Positions 22,276 through 32,318 of a stretch of 64,000 nt of DNA are shown here, piece after piece (within the stretch, counting starts at the first letter, position 1; every line of letters begins with the position of its first letter). The DNA is taken from positions 1,809,501-1,873,500 of the forward strand of contig OX637394.1 in assembly GCA_951799425.1 (NCBI GenBank), written 5' to 3'. The notes under the pieces were generated by a model. It saw only the letters and a program-made list of their open reading frames with translations. It was not told the DNA's origin and did not search any database. Made by a program: the position numbers and the translations under genes. This stretch comes from Ilex aquifolium (taxonomy: Eukaryota; Streptophyta; Magnoliopsida; Aquifoliales; Aquifoliaceae).

Positions 22276-24037
22276 CCAGAGAGTTGGTGTGTGTTTTATT
22301 TCAAGAAAGTTGGTATGTGTTTTATAATGCATATGAATATTCATTTCTAGAATCCATACAATCACTTTGTGTATATTTGAAATCATTAACCTTAATGAAA
22401 ATTGAAAAATCTGAAAACTAAAACAAAAAAAAAAATATTTAGTAACCATTTTAATTTTTGTCATATATTTTAGCTTTATATTAATTCTCTCCTATAAACA
22501 CATTAAAATTCTTGTTCTCAATACATCCATCAATCCATGAAATAAGACGCACATCAAAATAATAGAAAATCCAATTGACATTAAACATATTAGTGCATAC
22601 CATTGTTGACTTAACTACAATCCCAATAGTGCACAATATAAGTAGTAGTTGGTTGCCATTAAACATACTAGTACATACCATAATCACTACTTAACTACAA
22701 TCCAATAAGTAGTACAAATACCAAGAATAATAGTGCACAATACAAGATCAAGTTGAAGCCACAACAAGTAAGCATAAAAATTGTAATCCATTTCTTCTCC
22801 CTCCTAATTGGGCTGCTTGTGGGATGACATCCGTGCGTCGTACTCATCAGCTTTTAGACGGCCATGGCCCTTCAGCTTTCTTAGCCGCAACCTCAACAAT
22901 ATCATCATCCTTATGTGTATCAACCTCAACAACATTTTCCATCTATAAACCAATTTTCAACAACTCCAACCATTCAAACTTATACCCTCCACATATAGTA
23001 AGTACATAATATCACAACTCCAAGCATTCTGTTCCATATGCAAATCAAGGCAGAACTATATACAAAATTCTTATTTTTTTTAAAATCAAAATTGAGACAC
23101 ACAGCATAAACACACACATGACACAACACACAGCATAAACACACATATGACACAACACACATCAGAAACACACACACAGCACACAGCAGAAACACACACA
23201 CATGACACAACACACAGGCAGAAACACACATAGCACACACGCCAACACACACAGCACACAGCAGGCAAAAACACACAGGCAGACATGATGGATCACAGAC
23301 CCTCTGAATCTCAAAATGCGCATACACAAACACATGCCGACCAATTAACCATTAATCACAGACCCTCTGCATCTCACCAGACACACACACACAGATGCAC
23401 ATACACAAACAAAAAATCCCAAATGAAATGGGTCCTATAAAGTGATCAAATGTTTGGTAATAAGTGTCAACCAATTAACCACTGACTTTCAGGTTAATTA
23501 ACAACAACTAATTAACTGGTGTGTAGCATCCACCAACAACAAATCCAATAATTAACGGCCACACACACACAGAGGACCAGAACTACGTAAATGATTTCGT
23601 GATTCTCTTTTTTTTTCTTTCCCCTACCACTCTCTTGACATGAATGAATATGATTAATTGTCGATGATAAGCAAACTTCTTTGACAATTAACTTATAACA
23701 GTGTAACAGGCAACCCAACAATCTTTCCTGTAACATTCACAATAACAGCTTTGGGGGTTGGGGGTTGACTATAATCTCTAGGAGAGCTCATTCACTTTGA
23801 ACTTGAAGATGAAGTTTGACCTTAATGTTATCAACAACCTCTTTGTACATGGTGCCAACATCTTCGAACGAGTTTCTAATAACTGACAAGTTTCTTTCTA
23901 CACTATACATGGACTAAAGAGGAGAGGATCAATTTAAATATAAGTTTCTCCAGTCCCTTACCCTTTAAGTATGTGGTGCACCACTGAACAGTTTCAGGCC
24001 AACATAATGTAGCTTTATTGTTTTTGTATTCTGAGGC
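22276..24037. repeat. Intergenic DNA with short direct repeats and an ACACACAGCA tract
   Basis: Around 22,577-22,640 and 22,657-22,708 two diverged copies of an AAACATAYTAGTRCATACCAT unit occur in tandem. 23,095-23,405 is an imperfect CA-rich minisatellite with a repeated ACACACAGCA and AACACACACATGACACA theme. It produces Cys/Val-rich shadow frames on the minus strand (60-117 codons) that are not genes. No other feature is supported. Confidence 0.55.
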
Positions 24038-24061
24038 TTGAACATGTCACTTATACACTGC

Positions 24062-24455
24062 TACAGGATGTCCTGCAGGGTCACATGGTTTCCACCAGAG
24101 ATGATGTTTGAAATTGCTTGCCGCCTAGGCCTGTTAGGTCTCCTTAGTTTTCAAGGGGTATGCAGGGATTGGAGGTTTGCCTCTTCTGGAGCTTCAGCAG
24201 AAATTGAGTCTGCACCCTTTTCTGCCCCTGGTTCCTTCTCCAACGTGAAAGTTTAGCATGCACAATCTATGATGGAATGGATGGAAGCTACTCAATTGAG
24301 TTACCAAAACTAGTCGAAGCAAGATGCCTAGCATCCAACCTTGGTTGGATGCTAATAGTTAGAGGAGATGCTAATAGTTAGGGGAGATGTCATTGTTTTC
24401 TTTTGTCCCTTCTCCCGATCTCTAATAATATTGCCACAATTTCCCCACTCATAAT
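24062..24455 (+). pseudogene. F-box/DUF295 gene fragment, broken
   Basis: 24,095-24,235 encodes an F-box-like stretch, FPPEMMFEIACRLGLLGL, then QGVCRDWRFASS. After a stop at 24,253 another frame resumes with IYDGMDGSYSIELPKL and CLASNLGWMLIV, then a third segment reads GDVIVFFCPFSRSLI and LPQFPHS. This is the order of plant F-box proteins with a DUF295 domain: F-box, then a b-propeller start with NPFSR-like and LPPFPH-like motifs. Frameshifts, stops and a short internal duplication (GATGCTAATAGTTAG twice near 24,350-24,385) show that it is dead. The C-terminal half is missing. Confidence 0.6.
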
Positions 24456-24510
24456 TGAGGAACTGTAGCATCACCATGGCCACCTACGAAAATGGTACTA
24501 TCTAATAAAC

Positions 24511-24785
24511 CAAACAGTTACACCAAATAATTACATAAAATTATGACACCAACCCAATTTGCTATTCAATAGTTTACATAAACTAAATAGTTGCATCATT
24601 TAGTATCGCGGCATTGTTACACCAATTATATATACAAAATTTAGGATAATGGTAATTTTTTTTGTGTAATGATAAACCCAATTTGGTATATATAATTGGT
24701 GTAACTCTTTGATTTATGTAAATAACTGAATGACAAATTGAGTTGGTGTTGTAATTTCGTATAATTATTTAGTGTAACTGTTTAG
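24511..24785. mobile_element. Palindromic MITE, about 275 bp
   Basis: The left arm starts CAAACAGTTACACCAAATAA; the right arm ends with its near-complement TTATTTAGTGTAACTGTTTAG. Inverted similarity extends over most of each arm (for example ACACCAACCCAATTTG against CAAATTGAGTTGGTGT, and ACACCAATTATATATAC against GTATATATAATTGGTGT), so a transcript would fold into one long hairpin. It is non-coding. Target-site duplication is not clear. Confidence 0.65.
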
Positions 24786-25524
24786 CTCCAAAAAATGAGG
24801 AAAGAAAAAGACTTTTATTATTATGGAGAAACCTAAGTTACCAGCTTACAATCAAAAGCTTACAAAAAAAAAAAAACTTACAAGAGAGAAAGTAGGAATA
24901 AGCTGGTAATTGTTGTTGGTAATTTGTGTTTTTGTTGGCTTGGTGATTTGGGTTGGTGGAGGGGTCTATTTATAGGTGACTAGACTCAAGGTAGGTGGAG
25001 GTTTGGAAGGTTTAAAAATTCTAATTTAGTGGTGAGTATTGGCAGAAAAATGAAAGACTCGAGAAGAATAAAAAGTGCAAGCATGTTCTATAAGGTTCTA
25101 AACCCAATTTGGTATATATAATTGGTGTAACTCTTTGATTTATGTAAATAACTGAATGACAAATTGAGTTGGTGTTGTAATTTCGTATAATTATTTAGTG
25201 TAACTGTTTAGCTCCAAAAAATGAGGAAAGAAAAAGACTTTTATTATTATGGAGAAACCTAAGTTACCAGCTTACAATCAAAAGCTTACAAAAAAAAAAA
25301 ACTTACAAGAGAGAAAGTAGGAATAAGCTGGTAATTGTTGTTGGTGATTTGTGTTTTTGTTGGCTTGGTGATTTGGGTTGGTGGAGGGGTCTATTTATAG
25401 GTGACTAGACTCAAGGTAGGTGGAGGTTTGGAAGGTTTAAAAATTCTAATTTAGTGGTGAGTATTGGCAGAAAAATGAAAGACTCCAGAAGAATAAAAAG
25501 TGCAAGCATGTTCTATAAGGTTCT
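24673..25524. repeat. Near-identical tandem duplication of about 426 bp
   Basis: Copy 1 is 24,673-25,098 and copy 2 about 25,099-25,524. I count only three differences: one A in a homopolymer, an A/G at GGTRATTTGTG and a G/C at GACTSGAG. Each unit starts with the right arm of the palindromic MITE and ends AAGCATGTTCTATAAGGTTCT. On the minus strand each copy has a consensus TATA box, CTATAAATAG (24,966-24,975 and 25,391-25,400), followed by a leader-like stretch and an AATAATAAAAG signal. The units could be LTR or promoter fragments. The duplication is recent. Confidence 0.85.
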
Positions 25525-25624
25525 AGATATTGAAATTCTCAAATACATTAATCCTCATTACATCCCTCAAAAATAAAATATTTAAATAAATAATTACCAA
25601 AAATTTACTTTAAATTTTTAACAC

Positions 25625-26003
25625 GACCATGGTTCTTCAATTTCAATGATAAAGGAAAGGATAGTGATAAAGAAGAAGAAAAAGAACATAATGATTCAGA
25701 AAAAGCAACTACGAGAGCTAGTAGTAACGACGTCTTTGACAAGAAGAATTGTACAGACGAAGCAAAACAAAAGCTCGCTTCTTTTTCAAGAAGTGAAGAA
25801 CATTATAATCTCCATGGATCGCTATTACCAGTGAAGAAGCGAGGCAATGCTGGGCCTCTTGATCAATCTGTTCCACCAATCAAGAAGCGATTGTGCCATC
25901 GTATGACACCCGAAGAAGATGATGAGACCTGCACTATTGCCGTCCCACGATCAAACAGTCGTGTTGCGATCTCCATTGAAGCTATCCCGGAAGCAAATCC
26001 CAG
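25625..26003 (+). pseudogene. Exon-like fragment of an unidentified Lys/Glu-rich protein
   Basis: A continuous frame with no start codon reads NDKGKDSDKEEEKEHNDSEK, then later SVPPIKKRLCHRMTPEEDDE, and ends EAIPEANPR at 26,003. A consensus 5' splice site, CAG/GTACAG, follows. Composition is typical of a disordered nuclear protein with basic KKR patches. I do not recognise the family, and no partner exon is evident downstream. The reading frame continues through the presumed intron to 26,190 without support. It is either a captured exon or the remnant of a lost gene. Confidence 0.4.
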
Positions 26004-26190
26004 GTACAGTTATTTGTTCTTCCCCAAGAAAGTTGTTATTTGTGTTTTATTTCAAGAATTCTCTCTCTCAAAATATGATAGTTTTTTACTAGAGGAGTCC
26101 TGCGACATCTTCTCTTTGATCAAGCACTTACCCTTTTTGAACATTTTTCACTTGCATAATGACATTGGCCGGATTCAAGTTGCTAGCTAA

Positions 26191-27123
26191 TTTATTTTAA
26201 CGATATTGAAAATTGTGAAATTTGTTATACTTGAGTTTGATGAGAATCGTGATTCGTTGAGATTACGATTATTGAGGAAGTTGTGGTTTTTATCTCTCTC
26301 TGGTATGGGTGTAATTGACTTGAATTGTCTTTGAATCGTATATGATAGAAATCAATCAAAAGAAATATACACGACATGAATTTGATATGACACGATTTGT
26401 TAGAAACGAATTAATAAACGAATCAGTATGAGTGAAATATTTTTTAACACGAATTCACTAAGATTTGACACGAAAATTGTCTCATCCGGTACGATTGAGA
26501 GACCTGATTATGACTCTATTTATTACTTTTTATATAAAATGACAACTCATTTTTTTTTTTTTGGATCAACTAATTTTAGATACAACCCACAAATTTGACA
26601 TAAAATTGACATGTATTTAGTGACTATGGATTGACCCCTGCGGGAGTTCAAGTTGTCAACGGGTGAACTCGTTAGACTTTTCAAATAAATCAATGGACAT
26701 GAACCGACTATAAATAAATATAAATTGGTCGAACATGAGTGGAATAAATTTTGACACGACTTGGCATAACGATAAACGGGAGAGACAAACAAATTACCGT
26801 TTTTAAGTGTAAAGAATATAACAATCATGAATCCATCGGAAAAACAGGGGAAATTATCTTAAAAGATGTATTATTGAATTGACTAATCGATTAGAATTCG
26901 TAGTACATATGACAAGTAAATTCTACTTAATTTAGTAACTAACTTGTACATGTATGAAAATAACTACAAAGTAAGATTCATCTTACTCAATTGTAAATTT
27001 ATTTTTGGATGATACTATCATATAACAATGATAATTTGGTGTGACCATTATACTCAATTTTTATAAAAGTATTGAGCATAAAAGTTATAATTTTTTAATG
27101 TGAGTTATAAAAGTTACACTTGG
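26191..27123. other. Intergenic DNA with decayed dispersed repeat
   Basis: 26,330-26,770 resembles, in a decayed form, the GTGTCGTG/GACACGA repeat at 17,597-18,180. The rest is AT-rich without support for any gene. Confidence 0.4.
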
Positions 27124-28010
27124 GAAAGATCCTTCTAGTAAGAAATTTGCAAATTGATTTGCTTCCCGATTAGCAAGCTGATATTTTTCTAATCCTGAAT
27201 CTCCCCAAAAACTTTGTTCAAAATAAATAAATAAATAAAATCTCCCCCCAAAACCACCTAGCAATCATTGGGAATAGCAGGACATAAGAGTTAAAATTGT
27301 GAGTGAGATCAATAGGTCGATTAAAGCCCGTGACCCATTACCCCAATTGGTTCCATTTAAGGCCTCCAGCCCTAATGGGCCTGGGCAGCCTTGGAAGCCC
27401 CATTTGTTGTTTTTATTTTAAATTGAGCCGAAGTTGGAGACACCCGAGTTACAATTGGGTTGCTCTGCTTGGGTTGGGCCCAACATTTGAAAACCTCGAT
27501 TTCCCCATTACAAGCCTCAATTTTGTTACTTCATCTTTAGTTTGTTATTTTCTCAAATCAAGGATTCTAAGTAACTCAAACAAAAATCTACAATATATAT
27601 TTAATTTTTCGTATGGTTCCAAAAAGTAAACTTTTGACACCATAATATTATCCTTTAAGGGGGTTTTTGTTTGTAGGAGAAGAGAAGGGGGAAGGGGGGG
27701 AGCGGATTCTCAAATTGATTTGTGTCCCTAATAGGTAGGCGACGAGAGTTTTTTAGTTCTGATTCCATCCAAAAGCCACCTGCAATCATTGAAAATTGCA
27801 CCATAATTATTGATGTTTTAATCTGAGGTTTTTCTCTAATAAAAACTCGAAACATGCAAATTTTTATTATTTTATTTTACTTCAAAAGTTTTATAATTGT
27901 TGGTTACAAATGTATCAAATTAAGATTTATGAATGAGCCCAATCGGAGACCTCCCACCTACAATTGGGTTACTCTTCTTGGGTTAGGCCCAATTTAGGAA
28001 ACCCCATGGA
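27124..28010. repeat. Two diverged direct copies of a repeat of about 550 bp
   Basis: 27,150-27,500 and 27,700-28,005 share, in the same order, CAAATTGATTTG, CCACCTAGCAATCATTG / CCACCTGCAATCATTG, TACAATTGGGTTGCTCT / TACAATTGGGTTACTCT and GGGCCCAACATTTGAAAAC / AGGCCCAATTTAGGAAAC. A third partial end follows at 28,574. Coding potential (108 codons at 27,303-27,629) is not convincing. Confidence 0.55.
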
Positions 28011-28030
28011 TCGAATAGGAACTCTCATTG

Positions 28031-28092
28031 ACCTACTTAACTCAGTGGTTAGAGTCTTCCATACGGCATCGGTTCGCAATCCAATAGTAGGG
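28031..28092 (+). pseudogene. trnM: Plastid-type tRNA-Met(CAU) remnant
   Basis: Starts ACCTACTTAACTCAGTGG, continues TTAGAGT, keeps a CAT anticodon in TTCCATACGGC, then GGTTCGCAATCCAATAGTAG. Apart from small internal losses this is the plant plastid elongator trnM-CAU, a gene that plant mitochondrial genomes also commonly carry as a plastid-derived copy. At 62 nt it is about 11 nt short, with deletions in the anticodon stem and variable region, so it cannot fold properly and is a pseudogene of organellar origin. Confidence 0.75.
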
Positions 28093-28159
28093 AAGCCCGC
28101 CTGTTTATAAGCGGAGGTTCTTGCTCCAAGATGCGTTTGGAACAACGGGCGGACATTTC

Positions 28160-28407
28160 CATCCATTTTCTATAGAACACAAAAGAGTTGAGAACTGGAA
28201 TAAAGTCATTATGGCTAACCACGTATGGAACTTAATGGAGCCCGTTACTAGCTCAATTTGGGTCACCTGGGTTAGAGCTTCTCTTATGAGGAACATTAGC
28301 CTTTGGGATCTTCAGATTCACCAAGACAGTTCATGGACATGGAGGAAAATTCTTAAGCTTAGAGAACTTATCAGACCCTTCATCAAGTTCAGAGTTTTGA
28401 ATGGAGA
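28160..28407 (+). pseudogene. LINE (L1-type) reverse transcriptase C-terminal fragment
   Basis: The frame reads ENWNKVIMANHVWNL, then SSIWVTWVRASLMRNISLWD and SWTWRKILKLRELIRPFIKF. This is the zf-RVT-type region after the reverse-transcriptase core in plant L1 LINEs (family motif: HIWNL, LWVKWVR, SWxWRKILKLR). Both ends are truncated, and the fragment lies between the trnM remnant and the atp9 fragment. Confidence 0.75.
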
Positions 28408-28490
28408 AAAGGAACGAGGGGAAGAATCGACGAGGAATCTATAACATAAAATCGTGAATGAAAAAGCGTGATAAGAATTCTCAACTCGAG

Positions 28491-28573
28491 ATGTTAGAAG
28501 GTGCAAAATCAATGGGTGCCGGAGTTGCTACAATTGCTTTAGCGGAAGTTGCTGTCGGTATTGGAAACATCGC
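28491..28573 (+). pseudogene. atp9: 5' fragment of mitochondrial atp9 (NUMT)
   Basis: From ATG the frame reads MLEGAKSMGAGVATIALAEV, then AVGIGN, matching the N-terminus of the plant mitochondrial F1Fo ATP synthase c subunit (MLEGAKSIGAGAATIA type). The coding match stops after about 26 codons at the 21-bp flanking repeat. The upstream 28,410-28,490 (to TTCTCAACTCGAG) is plausibly atp9 leader. It lacks most of both transmembrane helices and the essential Glu, so it is non-functional DNA of mitochondrial origin in the nucleus. Confidence 0.8.
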
Positions 28574-28594
28574 TAGGCCCAATTTAGGAAACCC

Positions 28595-29002
28595 TAGACT
28601 TCCCAAGGTCCAATAGACAAAAAGAATTGTCTTTTTAAGGTCGGTCATTTTTTTGTAGACTTATTTGGATTTAATTCCACTCAAAAAATTTGTTTGGGAA
28701 TAAGTTCATTTTGATTTCTATTGTCCAAAATATCTTTAATAGTTATATTTAATCAAAATTTGTTTGAAAAAACTAACAACTCTTAAATTGAGAATTGTAT
28801 TAGTAATGATGCTAAAACTTTTGATAAATAAGTACGTTCTAGGTTGTTGATAAAAAATACTTGTTGTTCGTTGAAAGACCACACTTAGACTGAGGTGCTA
28901 TAGCAGGTAAGCAACCCGATTTCTTTATCAGCAAAGGACCAACCTACTCATAACTTGGGAATTGTGCTAGTATTAAAATTATTTTTCTATCATATACATA
29001 TA
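28595..29002. other. Short AT-rich spacer
   Basis: Nothing recognisable between the chimeric insertion and the first Helitron of the tandem pair. The last bases, CATATACATA, form the target flank of the Helitron array. Confidence 0.5.
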
Positions 29003-29293
29003 CTAGTAATTGCCCGTGTCTGAAGGCACTGTGTTACTCGTAAAAAATGAACAAAAAATTCTCCAAAGTAACACCACATATACAAATACATCAGAAAAAA
29101 AAATATTGTCAGAACCAAATCAAATTTATAATAAAATCTTTGGAGAATTCGTCACCATTACCATAATCTAATTCAATAACATAACATAATTATAAAATCA
29201 ATCCACCCATGTAATAAATATCTCAAACAAAAAACTGTCCACAAATGCAATCATCTATATAATAAGCAATTAAAAATAACAATACGCATTTAA

Positions 29294-30062
29294 CATATAA
29301 CATTTTTGTATAATGATAAATTCATGTCAAAGCATGCACAACTAAACCAAGACAAAATTAAAAAGAACAAATATTTAATGATAATCACACAACAAATTTT
29401 TAATATGAATTAAAAAGAACAAATTCATTACTACTTACCTGGTGAAGAAGAAAATGCGTATTTTGGTAATGTGTAGCTCTGTGAGAAAATAATATTTAAA
29501 TTGATAAAAATAATTAGCCAAAACATCACATACACCATAATTGAAATAGATTCAATTACAATAGAAAGTAAGTAAGTAAGAAATAGAGTACACATGAACA
29601 CCAAAAAAAAAAAAAAAATTAGACTGACATGAACACACACATGAACACACATAAAAAAAAAAAACCAAGACATGCACATATAACATCTTTGTATAATGAT
29701 AAATTCATGTCAAAGCATGCACAACTAAACCAAGACAAAACTTAATTAAAAAGAACAAATATTTAATGATAATCACACAACAAATTTTTAATATGAATTA
29801 AAAAGAACAAATTCATTAATACTTATCTGATGAAGAAGAAAATGCATATTTTGGTAATGTGTAGCTCTGTGAGAAAATAATATTTAAATTGACAAAAATA
29901 ATTAGTCAAAATATCACATACACCATAATTGAAATAGATTCAATTACAATAGAAAGTAAGTAAGAAATAGAGTGCACATGAACACAAAAAAAAAAAAAAA
30001 AATTAGACTGACATGAACACACACACATGAACACAGACATGAACACACATAACAAAAAAAAT
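29294..30062. repeat. Tandem duplication of about 383 bp inside Helitron B
   Basis: Copy 1 is 29,294-29,676 and copy 2 29,677-30,062. Both run from CATATAACATYTTTGTATAA through AAAGCATGCACAACTAAACC and GTAATGTGTAGCTCTGTGAG to a poly-A plus CATGAACACACA tract. The differences are few: small indels in A-runs, one extra AAGT unit and scattered substitutions. Confidence 0.8.
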
Positions 30063-30895
30063 AAGGCCAAATCTTATCCTGCAGTCTATAATTTCTGGTG
30101 ATTACCTAGCTCATTCAGAAATTTTTTAGACATGCTAGATGTTGTTGTATCTTATTGACATGGAACTGTGGCATCATCATATTATAGTGGGTACGTTTGT
30201 GAGGCAGATACAGGTTACAGTACAAAGATAAATTATGATTGTAAGTAAGAAGTAACTTTAAGGAGGGGAGAAGAGCTTAAACAAAGGCTATAAATAAAGG
30301 ACTCAACGCCACACACAGTAAAGAGAATGGAATGCATTCAATCCAACAATGAGTAGGCCTCATTGGACCCACTTAAAACTCGACGTCACACACGGTAAAG
30401 TAAGCCAGTGAGGGAAGAAAGCGAAGAAGCAAATGGGGCATAAAAAATCTATTAACACAAAATTATCCTGTCATAATTCAGAAATCTGTTAACACAAAAA
30501 ATCTGGTCAGTTCTAGCTTGAGTGAGAAGGCGAAGAAGCTGTTCCAAAACCAAATTCAAAAATAAAAATAATAGAGCGCATTGTACAGAACCGAGTTGCT
30601 GTTAGATATAGGCAAGCTGCTACATGTTACACTTCCATCAAAAAAAATAACAAAAGTTGTATAGAGCGCATTGTACAGAAGTTGGATAATACATCTAAGC
30701 CTAGAGAGAGCAAAGAGAAACTGAACACAAAGTTCGATTAAGTAGAAAAGAGGCCTTAGCTTGTATTGGAGAATTGAGTAAGGCAGAAGAATTACTGAAG
30801 GGATTAAGATCCAGGTTAGTGGACTCTTGAAAACACTTATTTTTTAGACATGGTCTGTCATTCAGTTTACTACAATTTTGTTTCTCATTGTGTAG

Positions 30896-31370
30896 AATTT
30901 CCATGATGAGCAAGAAGAAACAACAATTAATGCAGAAAAGAATGCAGGTATGTTCTCATTGCTTTATTTTGTTCCTCGTTATGACCATGCGGACCTGAAT
31001 TATCTATTCCTTTTTGTATATACTAAACTACTTACAGGCATCTCTGACCAAGAAAAAGAAAAAACTACCTATAGGCATCTTTTAGTCTAAAAATCTGCTG
31101 TAGGAATTGCTTTAATTTTTTTGTTCACTAAGAAGTTAGCAGAGTATAATGATTGTTTTGTGGTGGGGTTTTCCTTCTAGAAGTTTGCATGAGGTTAATC
31201 ATTATTTCACATTGACTTCTACGTATATACATGGACATATATGTAAATGCACTACGGATTTCTTGAGATTATAGTCCTCTGTTTAATCTTTTGTTCCAGG
31301 TTGCAGAAGCTCTATATCATTACGGGAAGGGTGACTACAAACAGGCATTGGAATTGCTCGGTTCAGACTT
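30896..31370 (+). pseudogene. Two captured exons of a TPR protein (TTC38-like)
   Basis: Exon piece 1 (30,896-30,945) reads MSKKKQQLMQKRMQ and ends AATGCAG/GTATGT. Exon piece 2 starts after TTCCAG at 31,301 and reads VAEALYHYGKGDYKQALELL, then GSDF, before low-complexity sequence. The phases join in frame. Plant proteins related to tetratricopeptide repeat protein 38 have this pair of segments, a KKKQQLMQ-type linker and a TPR helix AEALYxYxKGxYxxALELL. Only a small part of the protein is present, with its intron retained, so genomic DNA was captured. Orientation is opposite to the Helitron. It is not expected to be functional. Confidence 0.6.
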
Positions 31371-31549
31371 TCACAAAAAACACAAAAAACCCAGAATACA
31401 CACTTACACAAAAAACCCAGAATACCTGGACTCCTGGTGTGTTGCAGTGGGTGTTACTCCGGCGTGGTGTGTGTTGCAGGGGAAAGGTAGAGACAGAGAG
31501 GGGTATCGTGAGATATTAATTGAGTTAGAGGAGGATTCTGGGCAGAGAG

Positions 31550-31673
31550 GATTAGATAGGTTATTTGTTTTTAAAAATGAGAGAGAGTTAGAGGAGTCTC
31601 GGCAGATAGAATTAGATAGATTATTTGTTTTTAAAAATGAGAGGGAGTTAGAGGAGGAGTCTCAGCAGATAGG
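31550..31673. repeat. 62-bp tandem duplication
   Basis: Two copies of a unit beginning GATTAGATAGGTTATTTG / AATTAGATAGATTATTTG and ending CTCGGCAGATA / CTCAGCAGATA, with an extra GAG in the second. The unit is a multiple of three except for indels, so the 130-codon frame here (31,291-31,683) stays open. I regard that as incidental. Confidence 0.65.
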
Positions 31674-32164
31674 ATTTGTTTAAAAAGGGCTATGATGAGG
31701 ACCGTTAGATCAAGAATCGTCAAGTAATCTGAGCCGCGAAAAGTTAAATACAAACATTCCTAGTTACTTTATTATATAGACTAGTAATTGTCCGTGCCTA
31801 AAGGCACTATGTAACTCATAACAAAAATTGCAAACATGTATCCAGGTGTGAAAAAAATGTATTACACAAAATTTCAACAATCGCTAATGAATATGGACCC
31901 TACAAAGTAAAATTTAAATAAACCAAGATGTTACAAACTAAGATATTTGGTATCATTGACCTTTAGATATCAAATGACAAAAGTCCTAAAACCTTCAAAA
32001 GAAAAGAAAATGATAATCTAAACTCAGAGCTAGAATTTCAAATAAAGTAATCTTGTTATGATAATTAAATTTCATATTTTATAAAAAATTGCACTATTAA
32101 ACTTGTTAGGACCATACCTAATAACCATAAAAAACAAATCATAATTAATTTGCACTAAATTGAA

Positions 32165-32318
32165 TTCCGAAACTTTCAACGAAAAAGGGAGCATGCCCCA
32201 TGAATGTGCAGTCCCATGATGTAGTACCACCAAATGTTGCTTCAGAACTTATGACGCCATTTAGTACGAATTGCCCAATAATGTCAAAGAACCTCTCGTC
32301 TGAAAAATTAACAAATTA
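32165..32318 (-). pseudogene. Exon-like captured fragment, family unknown
   Basis: On the minus strand a TTTTTCAG acceptor precedes an open frame of about 50 codons containing DERFFDIIGQFVLNG, TSWDCTFMGHAPFFVES and FGIQFSAN. Composition and splice-like border suggest a real exon of an integral or secreted protein, but I cannot name it. It lies in Helitron C, in the same orientation as that element. Confidence 0.4.

Larger units (their letters stand above)
27984..28594. repeat. 21-bp direct repeats flanking a chimeric 569-bp insertion
   Basis: An identical 21-bp word beginning TAGGCCCAATTTAGG occurs at 27,984-28,004 and 28,574-28,594. Between the copies lie a plastid-type trnM piece, a LINE reverse-transcriptase piece and the start of mitochondrial atp9. 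Removing the insert and one repeat restores a continuous copy of the surrounding repeat. The duplication could be a target-site duplication from LINE-type insertion or the product of repair of a staggered break. Confidence 0.7.
29003..31780 (-). mobile_element. Non-autonomous Helitron B, 2.8 kb, with captured gene piece
   Basis: Read on the minus strand it starts TCTATATAATAAAGTAAC (31,780 inward) and ends GGGCAATTACTAG, the CTAG being 29,003-29,006, followed by T. A hairpin GTGCC-TTCA-GACAC (one mismatch) lies about nine bases before the end. The subterminal TTTTCGCGGCTCAGAT and ATCTAACGG boxes are shared with the other Helitrons here. The interior holds a 383-bp tandem repeat and, in opposite orientation, two exons of a TPR protein. 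There is no Rep/helicase. Its 5' end abuts the 3' end of Helitron C with no base in between. Confidence 0.85.

Noticed and set aside
23086-23344. Cys/Val-rich minus-strand frames
   Set aside because: Shadow translation of a CA-rich minisatellite.
28031-28092. Functional tRNA-Met gene
   Set aside because: About 11 bases are missing, so the anticodon stem and variable region cannot form; the surrounding atp9 and LINE pieces show that it is inserted debris.
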